Assembly (NCBI RefSeq): GCF_016583795.1
Contig: NZ_NRRS01000007.1
Span: forward strand, 29,822 to 93,821
Direction: 5' to 3'
DNA: 64,000 bases
Source of the DNA: Rhabdochromatium marinum
GTDB lineage: Bacteria; Pseudomonadota; Gammaproteobacteria; Chromatiales; Chromatiaceae
The notes beneath the pieces were generated by a model that was given only the letters and a program-made list of their open reading frames with translations, did no database searches and was not told the DNA's origin. The translations under genes and the position numbers were made by a program. This document shows positions 1 through 9,560 of the stretch, piece by piece. Within the stretch, counting starts at the first letter, position 1, and every line of letters begins with the position of its first letter.

Positions 1-2
1 CC

Positions 3-809
3 GAGCGCCTGGGCTACCGGGCGCTCTATCTGTCCGGTGGCGGTGTCGCCGCAGCGTCCTATGGGGTGCCGGACCTGGGAATCACCAATCTTGATAATGT
101 GCTGGAGGACACCCGCCGCATTACCTACGCCAGCGAGCGGCCCTTGCTGGTCGATGCCGACACCGGCTTCGGTGGCGCGCTGAACATCCAGCGCACCATT
201 CGCGAGCTGATTCGCGCGGAGGCGGCCGGCTGCCATATCGAGGATCAGGTTGCGGCCAAGCGCTGCGGTCATCGCCCCGGCAAGGCCATTGTGTCGCTCA
301 GCGAGATGGTTGATCGCATTAAGGCAGCGGTCGATGCACGCGACAGGGATTTCGTCATCATGGCACGCACCGATGCCCTGGCGGTCGAGGGACTGGAAGC
401 GGCGGTTGAGCGCGCGGCGGCCTGCGCGGAAGCCGGCGCAGATATGATTTTTCCCGAAGCCGTGACCAAGCTGGAGGATTATCAGCGCTTTGTTGAAGCC
501 ACCGGGGTGCCAGTGCTGGCCAATATCACCGAATTTGGCTCCACGCCGCTGTTTAGCACCACAGATCTGGCCTCGGTGGGCGTGGCGCTGGCGCTCTATC
601 CGCTCTCGGCCTTCCGCGCCATGAATCAGGCCGCCCTCAAGGTATATCAGGCGATTCGCCAGCAGGGCAGCCAGGCCGAGGTAATCGATCTGATGCAAAC
701 GCGCATGGAACTGTACGATTTTCTCGGCTATCACGCCGCCGAACAACACCTCGACCGGCTGTTCGCCAGTTCTTCCCATCCTCCCACCGGAGTGGCTGAC
801 CATGACTGA
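3..809 (+). CDS. prpB: methylisocitrate lyase PrpB (5'-truncated by window edge)
   Basis: Cleaves 2-methylisocitrate to pyruvate and succinate, the last step of the 2-methylcitrate cycle of propionate oxidation, in the cytosol. The frame is open from base 3, upstream of an internal GTG at 66, and the residues there ([13 protein letters not shown]) match the family N-terminus, so the true start lies outside the window. Visible motifs are the Mg-binding DADTGFGG and the catalytic loop KRCGHRPGK with the active-site Cys of the isocitrate lyase/PEP mutase superfamily. The stop overlaps the prpC start by 8 bases, so the two are translationally coupled. Only the first 20-30 residues should be missing. 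Confidence 0.95.
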   Translation, partial: ERLGYRALYLSGGGVAAASYGVPDLGITNLDNVLEDTRRITYASERPLLVDADTGFGGALNIQRTIRELIRAEAAGCHIEDQVAAKRCGHRPGKAIVSLSEMVDRIKAAVDARDRDFVIMARTDALAVEGLEAAVERAAACAEAGADMIFPEAVTKLEDYQRFVEATGVPVLANITEFGSTPLFSTTDLASVGVALALYPLSAFRAMNQAALKVYQAIRQQGSQAEVIDLMQTRMELYDFLGYHAAEQHLDRLFASSSHPPTGVADHD

Positions 810-1956
810 CATCACCGCGACCACCACGCCCAAGCCAAAGAAATCCGTCGCCCTGTCCGGGACTGCGGCCGGCAACACGGCCATTTGCACGGTCGGACGT
901 ACCGGCAACGATCTGCATTATCGCGGCTATGACATTCTCGACTTTGCCGATCGGGCCGAGTTCGAGGACATTGCCCATTTGCTGATCCACGGTCGCCTGC
1001 CGAGTCCCGCCGAGCTGTCCGCCTACAAGCAAAAGCTACGCCGTCTGCGCGGTCTGCCAGCGGCACTGAAAACGGCACTCGAACAACTGCCGCCCTCAGC
1101 ACATCCGATGGATGTGCTACGCACCGGTTGCTCGATCCTGGGCACCCTGGAGCCGGAAAAAGACAGCATGCCGGAGGCCGCTACCCGCGACATCGGCGAC
1201 CGGCTGCTGGCCAGTTTCGGTTCCATGCTGCTGTATTGGTATCATTTCGCCCACAACGGCCGGCGCATTGAGGTTGAAACCGATGATGATTCCATCGGTG
1301 GTCATCTGCTGCATCTGTTGCACGGCGAACGCCCCTCGGCCAGCTGGGTGCAGGCCATGCATTGCTCGCTGATTCTTTATGCTGAGCATGAGTTCAATGC
1401 GTCTACCTTTGCCGCGCGGGTGATTGCGGGCACCAATGCCGATGTGTATTCGGCGATGAGCGGTGCCATTGGTGCGCTACGGGGGCCCAAGCATGGCGGC
1501 GCCAATGAGGTGGCCTGTGAGATTCAGAGTCGCTACGCCAGCGCTGATGAGGCCGAGGCGGATATTCGCGAGCGACTGGCCCGCAAGGAGATCATTATTG
1601 GTTTCGGCCATCCGGTCTATACCACTGGCGATCCGCGCAACCAGATTATCAAGGCGGTGGCGCGGCGCTTGTCCGAGGACAATGGCCAACGGCGGATGTT
1701 TGAGGTCGCGGAGCGGCTGGAAACCGTAATGTGGGAATCCAAGCAGATGTTTCCCAATCTGGACTGGTTCTCGGCGGTGTCCTATCACCAGATGGGCGTG
1801 CCGACACCCTTGTTTACGCCAATTTTTGTCATCTCGCGCACCACAGGCTGGATTGCTCATGTGATTGAGCAGCGCCAGGATCGCAAAATCATTCGCCCCA
1901 GTGCCAATTATACTGGGCCGGAGAATCGCCCCTGGGTTCCGCTTGAGCAGCGTTGA
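802..1956 (+). CDS. prpC: 2-methylcitrate synthase PrpC
   Basis: Condenses propionyl-CoA with oxaloacetate to 2-methylcitrate. It is 384 residues, the usual size of the short type II-like PrpC/citrate synthases, and lacks the N-terminal domain of hexameric GltA. Citrate synthase motifs are present: GPKHGGANE with the catalytic His, [13 protein letters not shown] with the second His, and the CoA-binding C-terminal half. Its place between prpB and prpD separates it from housekeeping citrate synthase, which the sequence alone would not do. The ATG overlaps the end of prpB. Confidence 0.95.
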   Translation: MTDITATTTPKPKKSVALSGTAAGNTAICTVGRTGNDLHYRGYDILDFADRAEFEDIAHLLIHGRLPSPAELSAYKQKLRRLRGLPAALKTALEQLPPSAHPMDVLRTGCSILGTLEPEKDSMPEAATRDIGDRLLASFGSMLLYWYHFAHNGRRIEVETDDDSIGGHLLHLLHGERPSASWVQAMHCSLILYAEHEFNASTFAARVIAGTNADVYSAMSGAIGALRGPKHGGANEVACEIQSRYASADEAEADIRERLARKEIIIGFGHPVYTTGDPRNQIIKAVARRLSEDNGQRRMFEVAERLETVMWESKQMFPNLDWFSAVSYHQMGVPTPLFTPIFVISRTTGWIAHVIEQRQDRKIIRPSANYTGPENRPWVPLEQR

Positions 1957-2024
1957 GCGGGCTAAGTGGCCGCTGGCTGGTGCCCGTGCTGTTGTCCATG
2001 GATAATGATTAACAAAGAGTGAAT

Positions 2025-3473
2025 ATGACTGCTCATAGTGCTGATACCAATGTGCGACCGGATCCGGATGCGGAACTGGTCGCCATCGCGGATTATCTCT
2101 GCGATACGCCGATTGATTCCATTGAAGCCCTGACCACGGCGCGCCATTGCCTGATGGATTCGCTGGGCTGCGCCATGCTGGCGCTGCAATACCCGGAGTG
2201 CACCAAGCATCTCGGGCCTATTGTGCCAGGAACCCTGGTGCCCCAGGGCTCGCGGGTGCCGGGCACCTCCTTTGTGCTGGATCCGGTGAAGGCCGCGTTC
2301 GACATCGGCGCCATGGTGCGCTGGCTGGACTTTAACGATACCTGGCTGGCGGCGGAATGGGGGCATCCCTCAGATAACCTGGGCGCCATTCTGGCCCTGA
2401 CGGATTATCTGTCGCGCCAGGCGCTGGCCAATGGTGGTACGCCGCTGAGCGTGGCCGATGTGCTGGAAGCCATGGTCCGCGCCCATGAAATTCAGGGCGT
2501 GCTGGCGTTGGAGAACAGCTTCAATCGGGTCGGACTCGATCACGTCATGCTGGTCAAGATCGCTTCCGCTGGAGTGGCTGCGCGTTTGCTCGGTCTGGAT
2601 AAGGGGCAGATCATCGACACCCTGAGCCACGCCTGGATCGACGGCCAGTCGCTGCGCACCTATCGGCATGCGCCCAACACCGGCTCGCGCAAGTCCTGGG
2701 CGGCGGGCGATGCCAGCTCGCGCGGCCTACGCCTGGCCCTGATGGTGGCCAAGGGCGAGATGGGTCTGCCCTCGGCGCTGAGCGCCAAGGGCTGGGGCTT
2801 CCAGGATGTGCTCTTCAAGGGTGAGCCCTTGCGCCGCTCACGCGACTATGGCAGCTACGTAATGGAGCATGTACTGTTTAAGCTCAGCTTCCCGGCTGAG
2901 TTCCATGCTCAAACTGCTGTCGAGTGCGCCCTGACCCTGCATCCACAGGTTCATGATCGCATTGAGCAGATCGAGCGCATTGAGCTGACCACCCAGGAAA
3001 GCGCGATTCGCATCATCAGTAAGGACGGCCCGCTCTACAACCCGGCCGACCGTGATCACTGTCTGCAATACATGGTGGCGGTGCCGCTGCTGTTCGGTCG
3101 CCTCACGGCCGAAGACTACGAGGATCAGGTCGCCCAGGATCCGCGCATTGATCAACTGCGGGCCATCATGCAGGTGCAAGAGGATCCGCGCTACACGGCG
3201 GACTACCTGGCTCCAGACAAGCGCTCCATTGCCAATGCGGTGCAGGTGTTTTTCAAGGATGGCAGCAGCACTGAGAAGGTGGCGGTTGAATACCCCATCG
3301 GCCATCGCCGCCGACGCGCTGAGGGGCTGCCGGTATTGGAGCGCAAATTCGCTGCGGCCCTGCGCACCCGCTTTCCGCGCCGCCAAGCCGAGCGCATTGA
3401 GGCGCTCTGTCAGGATGAGGCCGCGCTGTTGGCGACTCCAGTGCCGGAGTTTCTTGATCTCATGATGATTTAA
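2025..3473 (+). CDS. prpD: 2-methylcitrate dehydratase PrpD
   Basis: Dehydrates 2-methylcitrate to 2-methyl-cis-aconitate. It is 482 residues and belongs to the iron-sulfur-independent MmgE/PrpD family along its whole length, with the conserved N-terminal region around RWLDFNDTW and the central AGDASSRG segment. The ATG at 2025 is preferred over a GTG at 2019 because AAAGAG lies 5 bases before the ATG but abuts the GTG. It closes the prpBCD operon. No AcnD/PrpF pair is seen, which fits use of PrpD. The cycle would let the cell detoxify or assimilate propionate. Confidence 0.95.
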   Translation: MTAHSADTNVRPDPDAELVAIADYLCDTPIDSIEALTTARHCLMDSLGCAMLALQYPECTKHLGPIVPGTLVPQGSRVPGTSFVLDPVKAAFDIGAMVRWLDFNDTWLAAEWGHPSDNLGAILALTDYLSRQALANGGTPLSVADVLEAMVRAHEIQGVLALENSFNRVGLDHVMLVKIASAGVAARLLGLDKGQIIDTLSHAWIDGQSLRTYRHAPNTGSRKSWAAGDASSRGLRLALMVAKGEMGLPSALSAKGWGFQDVLFKGEPLRRSRDYGSYVMEHVLFKLSFPAEFHAQTAVECALTLHPQVHDRIEQIERIELTTQESAIRIISKDGPLYNPADRDHCLQYMVAVPLLFGRLTAEDYEDQVAQDPRIDQLRAIMQVQEDPRYTADYLAPDKRSIANAVQVFFKDGSSTEKVAVEYPIGHRRRRAEGLPVLERKFAAALRTRFPRRQAERIEALCQDEAALLATPVPEFLDLMMI

Positions 3474-3502
3474 TCCTGCACCACCGCGCCCCAAGCCCAT
3501 TC

Positions 3503-3871
3503 ATGCTGACCAAATTACTCCTGACTGTCGCTGTGGTGCTGGCCGCTTATACGGTGCTGCGTGCGCGGCGCACGACCTCGGATGCGCGCGCAGCACCGGC
3601 AGCAGGATCCGGCATTCCTTGGGGGGTGGTGCGTCTCGGTGCCTATGGCCTGATCGGGGTCATCCTGCTTGCGAGTGCCTGGTCGGTCTATCATCAATGG
3701 CAACGGGGGCGCGAGGTGCTTGAGGTGCAGGTGGTCAACCCGGCCACCGGCGCGAGCGATCATTATCAGGCACGCCGTAGCGAGATCAAGGGCCGGGTAT
3801 TTCGCACCCTCAATGGACAGCAGGTGCGCATCGCCGAATTTGAGCGCCTGATTCTCAGCGAACCGCGCTGA
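3503..3871 (+). CDS. small inner-membrane protein of unknown function
   Basis: This 122-residue protein is not recognised as a named family. It has two predicted membrane segments, an N-terminal one (about residues 4-20) and one at about 47-65, followed by a soluble tail of about 55 residues rich in charged and polar residues. It starts 30 bases after prpD on the same strand and may be co-transcribed, but nothing links it to propionate metabolism. No strong ribosome binding site is visible before the ATG, so the start is uncertain. Confidence 0.6.
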   Translation: MLTKLLLTVAVVLAAYTVLRARRTTSDARAAPAAGSGIPWGVVRLGAYGLIGVILLASAWSVYHQWQRGREVLEVQVVNPATGASDHYQARRSEIKGRVFRTLNGQQVRIAEFERLILSEPR

Positions 3872-3907
3872 ATCTATTGAGCACCGCTCAACACCAGACA
3901 ACAGCCG

Positions 3908-4426
3908 TCATTCCTGAACGGGGCCGATATTGAAAGCCACCGACAGGCGCTCACCCGCACCGCGATGCTCCTCGACCCAGTGGGTCAGCTCCGGATCGAA
4001 CAGCACCCCCATCCCAGCCCGGGGTCGGATGCGTATCTCAAAGGGATCGTCGTCAAACAGCAGATCGCCGCTGTGCGCGGGCACCTGGATGTAATACACC
4101 CCGGAAAGCAGTTCGTCATGCTCGGCATGGGCGTGGCGGCTGGTCACCTGCCCTGGAGCCATGCGGTTGAGCCAAAAACCGCGTCGCAGTTGCTGCAGCG
4201 GTCGCTCCAACTGAGCCGCTGCCTGTTCGAGCGCATAATCAAGCAGCGCCTCAAGCCCTGGAATCCGGGCCGGGTCAAGGTACAGATTCTCAAAGCGCCC
4301 AGCGATGAAGTGGCTACGCTCGCGAAAGTCTTCCGGCCCCAAAGCGGCCATGGCGCGCGCGGCGGCGGCATTAAAGGCCTCCGCCGACGGGTAATCAAAC
4401 ACCCGGATTGGGCTGATGGCTGGCAT
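3908..4426 (-). CDS. putative 2OG-Fe(II) oxygenase (PF13759-like)
   Basis: A 172-residue soluble protein resembling the small 2-oxoglutarate/Fe(II) oxygenase family with a double-stranded beta-helix. The likely metal ligands lie in the HAHAEHDELLSG stretch and in LTHWVEEHRG near the C-terminus, and an Arg follows in ERLSVAFN, as expected for 2-oxoglutarate binding. The substrate is unknown. The ATG at 4426 is chosen because the further upstream reading (to 4486) would run into the thiM promoter and is Ser/Asn-rich and unlike the family. It is divergent from thiM. Confidence 0.7.
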   Translation of the reverse strand: MPAISPIRVFDYPSAEAFNAAAARAMAALGPEDFRERSHFIAGRFENLYLDPARIPGLEALLDYALEQAAAQLERPLQQLRRGFWLNRMAPGQVTSRHAHAEHDELLSGVYYIQVPAHSGDLLFDDDPFEIRIRPRAGMGVLFDPELTHWVEEHRGAGERLSVAFNIGPVQE

Positions 4427-4503
4427 ACTGTTATCAATCCTGTTTTTGCTCTTACTGTTATTGCACGAAATGTTTGCACTAAACATTGCTACGGAGAGCC
4501 ACG

Positions 4504-5388
4504 ATGCCCAAAGTTTCCGCCGGTGATGCCCTGCGGCGCCTGCGCCAGCGTACCCCTCTGGTGCACAACATCACCAATTATGTCGCCATGAACCCCATGG
4601 CTAATATTCTGCTCGCCGCTGGCTGCTCGCCAGCCATGGTGCATGCGCCCGAGGAGGCCGCTGATTTTGCTGCCATCGCCAACGCACTTACCATCAATAT
4701 CGGCACTCTATCAACCCCCTGGTTGCAGGCCATGCTCAGCGCGGCCGAGGCGGCCAGAGCCCATCAGCGTCCCTGGGTGCTGGACCCGGTAGCCGTCGGC
4801 GCCACCCGATTTCGCCAACAGGCGGCAGTCCAGTTACTCGACCTGCAACCGACGGTGATCCGTGGCAATGCCTCGGAAATTCTCGCCCTCGGTGCTTGCA
4901 CCGGTCAAGCCGCCACCGGCGAGCTCCAGGGACACGGCGTCGATGCCAACGACCCGGTCTCAGCAGCAGCGGCAGCCTCGGTCACGCTGGCCAAACGCTA
5001 TCAGACCATAGTCGCCGTAACCGGCAAGGTCGATTGGGTCACCGACGGACGCCGCGCGGCGCAGGTTCACAATGGCCATGCACTGATGCCCCAGGTGACT
5101 GCGCTTGGCTGCTCCCTGACCGGCCTCATCGGCGGTTTTCTCGGTGCCGGCTGCGAGCCTTATGCGGGCACTGTGGCGGCGCTGGCCTATTATGGCGTCG
5201 CCGGTGAGCAGGCGGCATGCACGGCACAAAGCGCCCTGCAACACTCAGGGCAAAAGCTGGGGCCGGGTTCCTTTGCCGTTGCCTTTATCGATGCACTGGC
5301 CAATCTGGAACCGGAAGCTCTGGATGGTGCCGCGCGCATTGAGCCGATGTCGCACCCGGATCCGCGCCAAGTCGAGGAGTTGTCGTGA
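4504..5388 (+). CDS. thiM: hydroxyethylthiazole kinase ThiM
   Basis: Phosphorylates the thiamine precursor 4-methyl-5-(2-hydroxyethyl)thiazole for salvage. It is 294 residues, with the N-terminal VHNITNYVAMN substrate loop, VLDPVAVGAT, RGNASEI, and the anion-hole region LGCSLTGLIGG in place of the commoner GTGC. The ATG at 4504 follows GGAGAG with good spacing. Its stop overlaps the thiE GTG start by four bases (GTGA), so the two form a coupled thiazole-salvage pair. No TPP riboswitch core is visible in the short leader, unlike many thiM genes. Confidence 0.93.
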   Translation: MPKVSAGDALRRLRQRTPLVHNITNYVAMNPMANILLAAGCSPAMVHAPEEAADFAAIANALTINIGTLSTPWLQAMLSAAEAARAHQRPWVLDPVAVGATRFRQQAAVQLLDLQPTVIRGNASEILALGACTGQAATGELQGHGVDANDPVSAAAAASVTLAKRYQTIVAVTGKVDWVTDGRRAAQVHNGHALMPQVTALGCSLTGLIGGFLGAGCEPYAGTVAALAYYGVAGEQAACTAQSALQHSGQKLGPGSFAVAFIDALANLEPEALDGAARIEPMSHPDPRQVEELS

Positions 5389-6041
5389 AGCCATCTTTTG
5401 ATCTGTCAGTCTATCTGGTCACGGATTCCCAACTGTGTGGCACGCGCGGAGTGATCGCGACTGTGGCCGCAGCGGTGGCCGGGGGTGCCACCATGGTGCA
5501 GTTGCGCGACAAAACCGCCAGTGATGCCGCCTTGATTGAACTGGGGCAGGCACTGAAAGCCGCCCTTGTCGGTCAGCCGGCGCGTCTGATGGTCAATGAC
5601 CGTCTTGAAGTAGCCGCTGCCATTGGCGCCGATGGGCTGCATATCGGCCAAAGCGACGCCGACCCGGCAGCGGCCCGAGCCCGACTGGGTCCGCAGGCCA
5701 TTCTGGGGCTATCGGTGGAAACCCCGGCCATGGCCCGGGCGGTTGATCCCGAACTGATTGATTATCTGGGCGTCGGTCCGGTGTTTGCAACGCCCACCAA
5801 GGCCGATCACGCCACACCGCTGGGCTGGGACGGACTCCGCGCAATTTGCGCCGCCGCTCCCGAGCTGCCCAAGGTGGCCATCGGTGGCCTGAAAGCCGAA
5901 CATGCCGGCGCAGTGATTCAAGCCGGTGCGCAGGGGCTGGCGCTGGTCTCAGCTATTTGTGCTGCCGCTGATCCGCAGGCCGCAGCGGCGGCCATCCAGG
6001 CACAGGTACGTGAGGCGCGGGTACGTGAGGCGCGGATCTAG
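5385..6041 (+). CDS. thiE: thiamine phosphate synthase ThiE
   Basis: Joins HMP-pyrophosphate and thiazole phosphate to thiamine phosphate. It is 218 residues with a GTG start overlapping the thiM stop. Family motifs run in order along a TIM barrel: YLVTDS, MVQLRDK, VNDRLEVA, GADGLHIGQSD, GVGPVFATPTK and VAIGGL. The last residues carry a tandem 15-base duplication giving REARVREARI, a harmless tail expansion. It converges with the next gene, overlapping its stop by 4 bases. Confidence 0.95.
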   Translation: MKPSFDLSVYLVTDSQLCGTRGVIATVAAAVAGGATMVQLRDKTASDAALIELGQALKAALVGQPARLMVNDRLEVAAAIGADGLHIGQSDADPAAARARLGPQAILGLSVETPAMARAVDPELIDYLGVGPVFATPTKADHATPLGWDGLRAICAAAPELPKVAIGGLKAEHAGAVIQAGAQGLALVSAICAAADPQAAAAAIQAQVREARVREARI

Positions 6042-7264
6042 CCGGCAAAGAGTCGCGTCATCTCGTCGTGGCTGCGCGTCACACAGTCTTCAATTGACAC
6101 GCCGAGAAACCAATTCCCCGTGACGGCCAATGGATGACCCGCTGCCGTTGTCGCCTGCAACGCCTGATTGAGTCGCGCCATCCAATCGCCATGGCTTTTG
6201 CGCAAGCTCGGCAGGCGATTGTGCTCCTGGCGCACGGCGGCAACCTGACTGGGCGCGACATCCAGCGCCTGGCAGGCGGCTTCGATCTGGCGCTCGGTAT
6301 CCAGGCGCCCGCCGGGGAAATGGAAGGCAAAGCCACGGTACTGCGGATGCTCGAGAAAATCGCGGGACACCGCCGACAGGAAGGGGCCATCCACGCTGAT
6401 CAGGCCGGCAATGGCGGGCAGCTTGAGGTCTTTTTTGTCAAAGGCTAGCAGCAGAGAATCGATCTCCGCCACGCCGATCATGCCAATCGCCGCTGCGGCT
6501 GCCGGACTCACGCCCTGCAACAGGCGCGTGGCCACATCGGGCGGCACGGCCAGTGTCAACGCCTGGGCGCGCAGTGAGGCTCCGCTGTCCAGCTCGACGC
6601 GATAAGCGCCCTCCTCCAGCGTCACGCCGACCACAGCGGACTCCAGGCGCACCTCAATGCCATCCTGAGCGGCCAGGGCACGCGGGATCTCCGCCAGACC
6701 GCCGGGCATGGTGAAGCTGCGCAGAATCTCTTTGCGGCGCGGTTTTTTGCGAAACAAAGCCGACGCAGGATAATCATCGGCCGTTTGACAAATCACCGAA
6801 CGGAAGGCTGGACCAAACAGATCACTGTAGTTTTTGCGCCCCAGTCCACGTCCATAGTATTCATAAACGCTGAGCTTCTCCTTATTGAGCTTAAACAGGC
6901 GCGGCAAGGAGGTTAGCAGTTCCAGAGGGTGCAGAGCCGACAGGATCGATGCCCGCTGCCCTCCGCGCCACAGCCGGTAACTCGCTTTGGCCTTAGCCTG
7001 AATCTTGCTAAGCAGACCAATACGCTCCAGAATCTCCAACAAATGACCGTAGCTGTTGAAACAACTGTGACTGCCGGCTTCGACCCAAAAATCGCCCAGC
7101 CCGTCGAAGCCCTGGGTGTTCATGCAGCCCCCGACACGCGATTGCTGTTCCAGCACCAGAGTGGGCGTGCCGGCACGGGAGGCAAAAAAGGCGGCTCCCA
7201 GGCCGCTGATACCACCGCCAATGACGAGGTGGGGATGAAGGTCGGAAGAGGCTGGTTGATTCAT
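6038..7264 (-). CDS. FAD-dependent oxidoreductase, protoporphyrinogen oxidase/amine oxidase-like
   Basis: A 408-residue flavoprotein of the amine oxidase/HemY superfamily. The Rossmann FAD motif is at residues 14-32 (GGGISGLGAAF), followed by the LEQQSRVGG strand that binds the ribose, and a C-terminal segment (VTGNWFLGVSIEDC) that matches the FAD-closing motif of protoporphyrinogen oxidases. HemY-type proteins are usually nearer 450-480 residues, so this could instead be a related carotenoid- or polyprenol-type oxidase. Gene context (thiamine salvage, convergent) gives no clue to substrate. Confidence 0.75.
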   Translation of the reverse strand: MNQPASSDLHPHLVIGGGISGLGAAFFASRAGTPTLVLEQQSRVGGCMNTQGFDGLGDFWVEAGSHSCFNSYGHLLEILERIGLLSKIQAKAKASYRLWRGGQRASILSALHPLELLTSLPRLFKLNKEKLSVYEYYGRGLGRKNYSDLFGPAFRSVICQTADDYPASALFRKKPRRKEILRSFTMPGGLAEIPRALAAQDGIEVRLESAVVGVTLEEGAYRVELDSGASLRAQALTLAVPPDVATRLLQGVSPAAAAAIGMIGVAEIDSLLLAFDKKDLKLPAIAGLISVDGPFLSAVSRDFLEHPQYRGFAFHFPGGRLDTERQIEAACQALDVAPSQVAAVRQEHNRLPSLRKSHGDWMARLNQALQATTAAGHPLAVTGNWFLGVSIEDCVTRSHDEMTRLFAG

Positions 7265-7354
7265 GTTGAGCTGTCAGCTGTAAACAATAAGAAACGGGAG
7301 GATCGCTTGGCGCTGGCACCATGCTGGCGCCGCGCTGCTGCCACGCTGACACCA

Positions 7355-7918
7355 CTAGGAGTCGCGTGAACTATCGGTCATCATCGATTGCGGCTCCATT
7401 TCCATGGAGTCAATATCCGGAATCGGCTCGGCCAGCGGCGGCGGGGCACAATCCTCCAGCGACCAGTCCTGGCCCTCGACCAGACTAAGCTTGCTGGTAT
7501 CCGGATTTTGCTCCGGGCCTTGATCCGAGAGTTCTTCAAGGGTTGCACCGGCTGGGGCAATGGACAAGGCCGCATTGGCATTGGACGTTGCCGCCTGCGC
7601 ACGAGTGGCAGCCGCTGGTTGCGCCGAGGATGCCGCTGTCTCCTCGTCGGAGTCATCAAAGCGAAACACCTCTTCCGACTCGCCGCCGACCGGTATGATG
7701 TCAGCAACGGCGCCCAGTTTGCGGAAGGCCTCGCGGTAGCGCTCGGCTGTTGGGTGATCGACACCGCGCTTGATAAACACCGCTTGACCACAGAACAGGC
7801 GGTCGATTCCAGCCTGATCGAGCTTAAACGCCTCAGCCACGCGTTGCTTGACGTGCTCCAGTGTCGCAGCGCCAATCAACTCACCCGAGAATTGCACGTC
7901 GAATGTGGGTTCTGGCAT
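7355..7918 (-). CDS. conserved hypothetical protein with small N-terminal alpha/beta domain
   Basis: A 187-residue protein with a good ribosome binding site (GGAGG, 5 bases before ATG). Residues 1-77 form a compact domain with the pattern FxVxFxGELIGAATLEHVKQ, then LFxGxxVFIKRGV, then AERYREAFRKLGAVADIIPV. I recall this as an N-terminal module shared by several unrelated gammaproteobacterial proteins, often ahead of membrane domains. Residues 78-187 are acidic, Ala/Ser-rich and probably disordered, with repeated DSMEME-like acid patches. No enzyme motif is visible; function unknown. Confidence 0.65.
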   Translation of the reverse strand: MPEPTFDVQFSGELIGAATLEHVKQRVAEAFKLDQAGIDRLFCGQAVFIKRGVDHPTAERYREAFRKLGAVADIIPVGGESEEVFRFDDSDEETAASSAQPAAATRAQAATSNANAALSIAPAGATLEELSDQGPEQNPDTSKLSLVEGQDWSLEDCAPPPLAEPIPDIDSMEMEPQSMMTDSSRDS

Positions 7919-8069
7919 CGATTCCTCCGGGACAGACAGGCCGCGATGAGTGGGTCACCCATGCAAGGCAACACAGATTCAACGCAGAATTGTAGCCGGG
8001 ATTCTGGCCAGAGGTGGGAGGATTTTCAAGTCCGGGATCGCCGATCGCAATCCCGGTCTTGACACAAAC

Positions 8070-8648
8070 TCAGAGCGGTTTTTGCAGCGTGAAGGCGCCA
8101 CGCAGATCACCGGCCTTATAACCCCGCGCCTGATCCTGGGGATAGGCCGCATCCAGGGCGGCGGCGATCTCGGGGTTAATCGCCTCGCCATGACAGGCCA
8201 AACACACCTGCTGAGTCGGGATTGCTTTCATGAAGCGATAGCTTTGACCGTCTTCGCCATCAACCACGGAGGCATAGGTCAGCTGACTCAGATCAGCACC
8301 GGCATTGGCGCGATCCTCAAATTGCCGCAGCACCCGCTGCTCCCAGACATCCGGGCTGTTGAGCTCCACATTACGCGGCTTAAGACTGGTACGACCGATG
8401 CTCCAGCCTTCGTCCTGCGACAAGGATTCAGCAATGGCCGGTGCCCGCTCCTTGCAAAGGTTAACAGCGGCCACTGGCCCACCGTCCTGCATGGCGCTTT
8501 TCAGCTCACCCTGTAACTGCTGGGCAAAGGTGTGAATCAACTGTTTGGCCTGGTAGGCATTCATCATGGCCGAATCCTGCTCGGCGACAGCCGTTCCGGA
8601 CAGCGCCGCTGCGGCGAAAACACCGGCGACCATTTGTGACATGCGCAT
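8070..8648 (-). CDS. periplasmic c-type haem protein, DUF3365/Tll0287-like
   Basis: A 192-residue exported protein with an N-terminal signal peptide ending near AVAEQ. It has one haem c attachment motif, CLACH, in the C-terminal third, and the preceding region (NLCKERAPAIAESLS, then GRTSLKPRNVELNSPDVWE) matches the DUF3365 sensor-like domain. Such proteins are thought to bind haem as redox or gas sensors; here the domain stands alone with no signalling output, so a periplasmic electron carrier is also possible. The ATG at 8648 is chosen because GGAG lies 8 bases upstream and the signal peptide begins there. Confidence 0.85.
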   Translation of the reverse strand: MRMSQMVAGVFAAAALSGTAVAEQDSAMMNAYQAKQLIHTFAQQLQGELKSAMQDGGPVAAVNLCKERAPAIAESLSQDEGWSIGRTSLKPRNVELNSPDVWEQRVLRQFEDRANAGADLSQLTYASVVDGEDGQSYRFMKAIPTQQVCLACHGEAINPEIAAALDAAYPQDQARGYKAGDLRGAFTLQKPL

Positions 8649-8840
8649 GGTTACAACTCCATAGTGGACAATAACGGATCGAGACAGAGCACTGCGACAC
8701 ACCGGGCGACCGTCAACGACTCGCCCGGCCATCACAAAGGTGCGACTCTGGATGCGTTATTGTTGCAACAGACACGCGCTCGCACAATGATGATTCAAAA
8801 TCGCCAGGGATTTTTTCAGCTCAGTTGTTTCGGCCCTGCA

Positions 8841-9266
8841 TTAGGCGCCAGTGCCCGGCAGACTCAGCACTTCCACTTTTACCCGGGCAATACCGCGGTG
8901 AATCATGTCCAACTGGCTGGCCGCACGCCGCGACAGATCAATAATGCGCCCCTTAACGAAAGGACCGCGGTCATTGATGCGCACCACAATCGAGCGGCCT
9001 GTTTTAGTATCGGTCACCTTAACCTTGGTGCCCAACGGCAGGGTCTTATGCGCAGCGCTAATCCGATTTTTATCATAGATTTGGCCACTGGCTGTTTTGT
9101 TGCCCTGCAAACTGTCGTGATAGTAGGAGGCGATACCGCTCTGCACAGCGCCGGGGACCGCTTTCACGGAGGCTAAGGCCGGCAGCGTGGTCAGCGCCAT
9201 CAAAACGCCCAAGGCAATCCAGAGGGCGCTTGGGTTGACATGATTGGTTTTGCTCTTGTTGATCAT
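8841..9266 (-). CDS. rlpA: RlpA-like septal lytic transglycosylase domain protein
   Basis: A 141-residue exported protein with a signal peptide (cleaved after about residue 32) and a double-psi beta-barrel RlpA domain: GIASYYHDSLQGNKTASG, LPLGTKVKVT, VVRINDRGPF, and RIIDLSRRAA. These are the conserved Arg, Asp and Asp-Leu-Ser residues of the family. There is no lipobox Cys and no C-terminal SPOR domain, so it is a minimal, soluble periplasmic version rather than the full septal RlpA lipoprotein. Function in peptidoglycan remodelling is inferred from the family. Confidence 0.88.
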   Translation of the reverse strand: MINKSKTNHVNPSALWIALGVLMALTTLPALASVKAVPGAVQSGIASYYHDSLQGNKTASGQIYDKNRISAAHKTLPLGTKVKVTDTKTGRSIVVRINDRGPFVKGRIIDLSRRAASQLDMIHRGIARVKVEVLSLPGTGA

Positions 9267-9356
9267 TCCAGGGTCCTCACTGGCTTAAACATCGGCTGGC
9301 ACAGCAAAGTGCGAACCGAGTCACAAATTTGGAGGACGCAAGGATACAGGAAAACC

Positions 9357-9380
9357 CGCATAGGGAAAACCCCTATACGC
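9357..9380. promoter_or_regulatory. inverted repeat, possible operator
   Basis: CGCATAGGG and CCCTATACG form 9-base arms with one mismatch around AAAAC, in the gap upstream of rlpA (about 90 bases before its start). An AGGGAAAACCCC-type palindrome with an A-rich centre looks like a protein-binding site; it lacks the U-tract of a terminator. Confidence 0.4.
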
Positions 9381-9509
9381 AGGTTGTTGGGCAGATGCTT
9401 ACTTGTGAAGAGAATTGCCAAGCACGCTGGCATTCTCTTTAGGGTGTGAGCATAGCACTCCCAGGCGCTTCAGCGAGGTGGACAGGACGCGGGCGGGTCT
9501 TGTCCCATA

Positions 9510-9537
9510 GCGCGACGGAGCCAACACCCCGTCGCGC
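9510..9537 (-). terminator. GC-rich hairpin after the YD/Ca-binding protein gene
   Basis: GCGCGACGG and CCGTCGCGC are perfect 9-base arms with a 10-base loop, 24 bases past the stop of the gene ending at 9561. There is no U-tract, so it would stabilise the 3' end or act with Rho rather than be a classic intrinsic terminator. Confidence 0.45.
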
Positions 9538-9560
9538 GGCAGCACGTCGACCCGCTCGTG

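Noticed and set aside
4427..4503. TPP riboswitch before thiM
   Set aside because: The leader is under 80 bases and lacks the CTGAGA and ACC-TGAT core elements.
6134..6448. Plus-strand frame opposite the FAD protein
   Set aside because: The minus-strand flavoprotein has a full FAD motif; the plus frame is a shadow.
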